A stretch of 64,000 nucleotides of DNA from Chitinophagales bacterium. Its GTDB lineage: Bacteria; Bacteroidota; Bacteroidia; Chitinophagales; CAIOSU01. This document shows positions 60,960-64,000 of this stretch, piece by piece (positions within the stretch are counted from its first letter, which is position 1; the number at the start of each line of letters is the position of its first letter). The notes beneath the pieces are model-generated. The model saw nothing but the letters and a program-made list of their open reading frames with translations. It was not told the origin of the DNA and did not search any database. The stretch is taken from NCBI GenBank assembly GCA_040877935.1, contig JBBDNB010000023.1, positions 1 through 64,000 on the forward strand, written 5' to 3'. Made by a program: the position numbers and the translations under genes.

Positions 60960-62729
60960 TTAAACATTATACAGGTCTTCTATTTCCTTGGCGTAGCGTT
61001 CATGAATTACTCTTCGCTTAAGCTTCATGGTAGGAGTCAATTCACCGCTATCTACCGACCATTCCTTGGGCAATAGTTTGAATCTTTTCACTTGCTCCCA
61101 TTTGCCAAATTCATCATTGTATTTGTTAATTTCTTCTTCATAGGCCTGAAGCACTTTTTCATTTTTTACAACTTCTTCAAGCGAAGTAAAATCAACTCCA
61201 TTGTTCTTGCACCAGTCCTTTAGTCCTTCAATAGCGGGAACCACTAGTGCAGAAACAAATTTTTGGTTTTCTCCGATTACAGCCATTTGCTCGATGAGCA
61301 TACTTTCTTTCATTTTGTTTTCAATCACTTGTGGGGCTACATATTTTCCGCCAGAGGTTTTAAACAATTCTTTTACACGGTCAGTGATTTTCAGAAATTT
61401 GCCTTCTACAAATTCACCACAATCACCTGTATGCAGCCAACCATCTTTATCAATGGTTTCTGCTGTTTTATCGGGAAGGTTGTAATAACCCATCATTACA
61501 TTCGGGCCTTTACAGAGGATTTCATTGGTTTCAGGATCAATTTTTACTTCTACACCTGCTATGGGAGTTCCAACCGAACCGAGCATATATTCACCTTCCT
61601 CAAATCGATTAATTGTTATCACAGGAGATGTTTCCGTTTGTCCATAACCCTGACGAACGGCAATTCCACCGGCAGAAAAAACTCTTTCCAAACGCAATTG
61701 CAATGCAGCAGCTCCGGTTACTATTCCTTCAATTTCCCCGCCCAGGGCTTCTTTCCATTTGCTGAATATCAATTTTCGGGCTATACCTAATTTAAAATTA
61801 TAAAGAGCAGAATTTTCTCCTTTCAAATCGAATTGCATGCCCAGGTCTAAGGCCCAGAAGAATAATTTTCTTTTAAGCCCGGTCAGTTCCAATCCTTTAT
61901 TGACAATCTTATCATACACTTTTTCTAGCAAGCGTGGAACAGTAGTAAAGAAATGTGGTTTCACTTCTTTCAGGTTTTCGCCCAAAGTTTCTAAACTCTC
62001 CGCATAATATACTGAAGCACCGATATAGAAATAAGAATAAATAACTACCCGCTCAAATATATGACAGAGCGGTAAAAAACTAAGTGTTCTTACATCCTGT
62101 CTGAGCGGCAATACATCAACTGCTGCCTTAACATTACTGACAAGGTTGTTATGTGAAAGCATTACTCCTTTCGGACTACCTGTTGTTCCTGAAGTATAAA
62201 TAATAGTTGCTAAATCTTCAGGTTTTAAAGCAGCTTTTCTTTTTTTCACTTCTTCTTCTAATCCTGAATCTTCTCCAAGACTTAAGAATTCAGACCAGTT
62301 TTTACATCCATCAACTTTTTCAATGGAATAAATATCCTTAAGGCCTTCTACATGCGAAGGTAAATCTTTGACTTTTTCGTAGAGCTCTGCATCTTCTACA
62401 AATACCAATTTTACTGAAGCATCATTGAAGATGTATTTATAATCTTTTGAACTAATAGTGGGATAAACAGGGACATTTACTACACCTGCCTGCAACATAC
62501 CAACATCAATGAAATTCCATTCAGGTCGATTGGTACTGACTATTGCAACTTTATCATCGGGTTGCAAGCCATATTTCACAAATGCTCTGCTTACTTTATT
62601 TACAATTTCATACACTTCTTTTGTGCTGTAGCTTTTCCATTGCCCTTCAACTTTGTAGCTAAGGCATTTTTCCTGTGGATTGCTTTCTAATTGATAAGGT
62701 AAAAGGTCTACCAGTCTACTTACTTCCAT
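60960..62729 (-). CDS. Long-chain fatty acid-CoA ligase (AMP-forming)
   Basis: This 589-residue enzyme activates fatty acids to acyl-CoA with ATP, supplying the beta-oxidation genes next to it. The AMP-binding signature IIYTSGTTGSPKGVMLSHNN (about 177-196), the GYGQTETSP motif (about 358-366), the TGDCG motif (about 436-440) and the late Lys region (PTMKLKRRVIHERY) are present. It belongs to the long FAA1/FadD15-like group common in Bacteroidota. It has its own terminator at 60908. Confidence 0.93.
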   Translation of the reverse strand: MEVSRLVDLLPYQLESNPQEKCLSYKVEGQWKSYSTKEVYEIVNKVSRAFVKYGLQPDDKVAIVSTNRPEWNFIDVGMLQAGVVNVPVYPTISSKDYKYIFNDASVKLVFVEDAELYEKVKDLPSHVEGLKDIYSIEKVDGCKNWSEFLSLGEDSGLEEEVKKRKAALKPEDLATIIYTSGTTGSPKGVMLSHNNLVSNVKAAVDVLPLRQDVRTLSFLPLCHIFERVVIYSYFYIGASVYYAESLETLGENLKEVKPHFFTTVPRLLEKVYDKIVNKGLELTGLKRKLFFWALDLGMQFDLKGENSALYNFKLGIARKLIFSKWKEALGGEIEGIVTGAAALQLRLERVFSAGGIAVRQGYGQTETSPVITINRFEEGEYMLGSVGTPIAGVEVKIDPETNEILCKGPNVMMGYYNLPDKTAETIDKDGWLHTGDCGEFVEGKFLKITDRVKELFKTSGGKYVAPQVIENKMKESMLIEQMAVIGENQKFVSALVVPAIEGLKDWCKNNGVDFTSLEEVVKNEKVLQAYEEEINKYNDEFGKWEQVKRFKLLPKEWSVDSGELTPTMKLKRRVIHERYAKEIEDLYNV

Positions 62730-62835
62730 ATCTTTTTTTTTGTTTGCTGTAAATATAAAATTATTAGTTAAAACATTAGAATAAATCTAAAACAATAAAA
62801 GGCTTATAATTCATTACATAATAGTGCAAATAAAT

Positions 62836-62872
62836 AGAAAAACCGGAATTGACTGTTTGTTCCGGTTTTTCT
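62836..62872 (-). terminator. Terminator after the T9SS protein at the window end
   Basis: AAAAACCGGAA pairs with TTCCGGTTTTT over an 11-base loop, flanked by an A-run on the left, so it ends the minus-strand transcript from 62882. It could work in both directions. Confidence 0.88.
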
Positions 62873-62881
62873 TTATTATAA

Positions 62882-64000
62882 TTATTGTTTGATCAATTTT
62901 TTCTGAACAGTACCCTTAGCCCCGGTCAGTTCAATAAAGTACACCCCTGCTGCCCATGATGCGGCAGAAATTGTTTTTTGTTCTACATTGGATTTCAGTT
63001 GTTCTTCATGCATTATTTTTCCCTGCATATTGTAAATGCGGAGTACATCAATTCGGTCAGTGCTTTCCCAGCTTATTACAAATTCTGACATTGTAGGATT
63101 AGGAAAAATGTCCAGGTACTGAAAATCGAGTTCATCAATACCTACAGGGTCTTCTGCTACATTCACCTGAACACTAACGCTTTGGTTACAACTGCCATCA
63201 TTTGCAGTGACTGTATATTGACCTGTTTCGCTAACAGTAATTTCAGGGCCGGATTCTCCATTTGACCATGTATGATTACTCAAACCATTAGTGGATGCAG
63301 TGAGTGTAACACTTTCGCCAAAATCTAAATTTACGGTGCCTGAAGGTGTCACTGTCAAGGGATTGTCATAAACCACTTCCATAGTAAGGGAAACAGGGAG
63401 TTCTAATTCACCATTATTAAACCCAGGTATCAGTATATTAATTATTCCCTGCAGGCTTGCGGGTATTCCTTCCAATCCCAATACGGTGTTCATCTCAAGG
63501 CTATAAGTTCCGGCAGGTACACATGCTAACTGACCGCAAATACTAATACAGCCTCGGCCGGTAACCCCATCTACCAGGCCTGGATAATAAATATCTCCGG
63601 CTGCGGATTGGTCGCTTTCCCAGGAAAGTCCAGAAGGCAATTGATTGATATCATCAATACTCACATATTCAATAGTGATATTGTCAAATGCTCCTGGTAT
63701 TGGAATAGGAATAGGTAATATTGATGTTATATCAAATTCATATGGAAAATTGAAGCTGAAATCGGTTTCGTATGACTGATTTGCTGTAGCAGTTGGCAAT
63801 ACACCTGGGCAAACAGCTTGTGTGGTAATAATATTGGGACAAGATTCATTTATTTCACAATCCTGGCAAACCTGAGGGCAATTGTTGTCAACTGTAACTG
63901 TAATTTGTTCAGTTGAAGAAGAACAACTGTCATTATAACCTGTAAGCGTAAATGTTGTTGTTGTATCAAGATAGAGCACTACAGGATTTGCCGCTGTAGA
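62882..64000 (-). CDS. T9SS type A sorting domain protein (5' end outside window)
   Basis: The frame is open to the window edge, so the start lies beyond 64000; at least 372 codons are seen. It contains an Ig/PKD-type strand region at the visible start (TFTLTGYNDSCSSSTEQI), a middle domain with repeated Cys (CQDCEINESCPNIITTQAVC), an Ig-like domain (about residues 215-285: LTASTNGLSNHTWSNGESGP) and a T9SS type A C-terminal domain (IFPNPTMSEFVISW, RIYNMQGKIMHEEQ, AAGVYFIELTG). It is therefore a secreted, surface-sorted protein. No enzymatic motif is seen. The true length and function cannot be judged. Confidence 0.85.
   Translation of the reverse strand, partial: STAANPVVLYLDTTTTFTLTGYNDSCSSSTEQITVTVDNNCPQVCQDCEINESCPNIITTQAVCPGVLPTATANQSYETDFSFNFPYEFDITSILPIPIPIPGAFDNITIEYVSIDDINQLPSGLSWESDQSAAGDIYYPGLVDGVTGRGCISICGQLACVPAGTYSLEMNTVLGLEGIPASLQGIINILIPGFNNGELELPVSLTMEVVYDNPLTVTPSGTVNLDFGESVTLTASTNGLSNHTWSNGESGPEITVSETGQYTVTANDGSCNQSVSVQVNVAEDPVGIDELDFQYLDIFPNPTMSEFVISWESTDRIDVLRIYNMQGKIMHEEQLKSNVEQKTISAASWAAGVYFIELTGAKGTVQKKLIKQ

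Overview
The window comes from a low-GC member of the phylum Bacteroidota, probably a gliding Saprospiria/Chitinophagia/Cytophagia-type organism. This rests on the Por/type IX secretion (T9SS) C-terminal signals of several surface proteins, a gldA-gldF-gldG gliding transporter, DUF5606/DUF2911/DUF4340 proteins, and promoter boxes of the Bacteroidota form TTG-N19-TAnnTTTG. No species can be named from the sequence alone.

Layout. 1-534: end of an rRNA operon (23S 3' end, 5S, terminator). 557-9140: a large PKD-rich T9SS adhesin and an alpha/beta hydrolase (minus), then two amidohydrolase-type proteins and a DinB protein (plus). 9150-12035: an accessory patch with a broken Tudor-like gene, an antitoxin next to a truncated toxin, a palindromic repeat, a stray 3' fragment of a pepF-like gene, and a complete AbiEi/AbiEii toxin-antitoxin pair. 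12057-26115: mostly housekeeping genes (M3 peptidase, DUF5606, uvrB, DUF445, gcvT, an lpxD-like gene) mixed with secreted and outer-membrane proteins and a nucleotidyltransferase remnant. 26135-35155: envelope functions (flippase, glycosyltransferase), an ABC-2 exporter, a cyclase and an S9 peptidase. 35214-35854: a DUF4160/DUF2442 pair. 35911-40341: the gldAFG-DUF4340 operon. 41056-46897: three S74 (tail-fibre chaperone) surface proteins, two of them tightly coupled to a small T9SS-sorted partner. 47231-48926: serA and ruvX. 48953-51434: four tandem Uma2 nuclease-like paralogues. 51520-62729: a fatty-acid beta-oxidation locus (two acyl-CoA dehydrogenases, thiolase, FadN-type bifunctional enzyme, TetR regulator, YpdA-like flavoprotein, acyl-CoA ligase). 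62882-64000: a T9SS-sorted protein cut by the window edge.

How the parts fit. The beta-oxidation locus contains every step from fatty acid to acetyl-CoA plus a TetR regulator, and the same 13-base site lies in front of both the regulator and the fadN-fadA operon. The surface theme recurs: gliding transporter, T9SS-sorted adhesins, and S74 proteins that should self-cleave after trimerising. The accessory patches hold toxin-antitoxin material and a family of intergenic palindromes with GTCAGAC arms, present at four places. The most unusual items are the S74/T9SS modules, the A-B-A-B Uma2 array, the palindrome family, and three amidohydrolase domains of which only one keeps its HxH metal motif.
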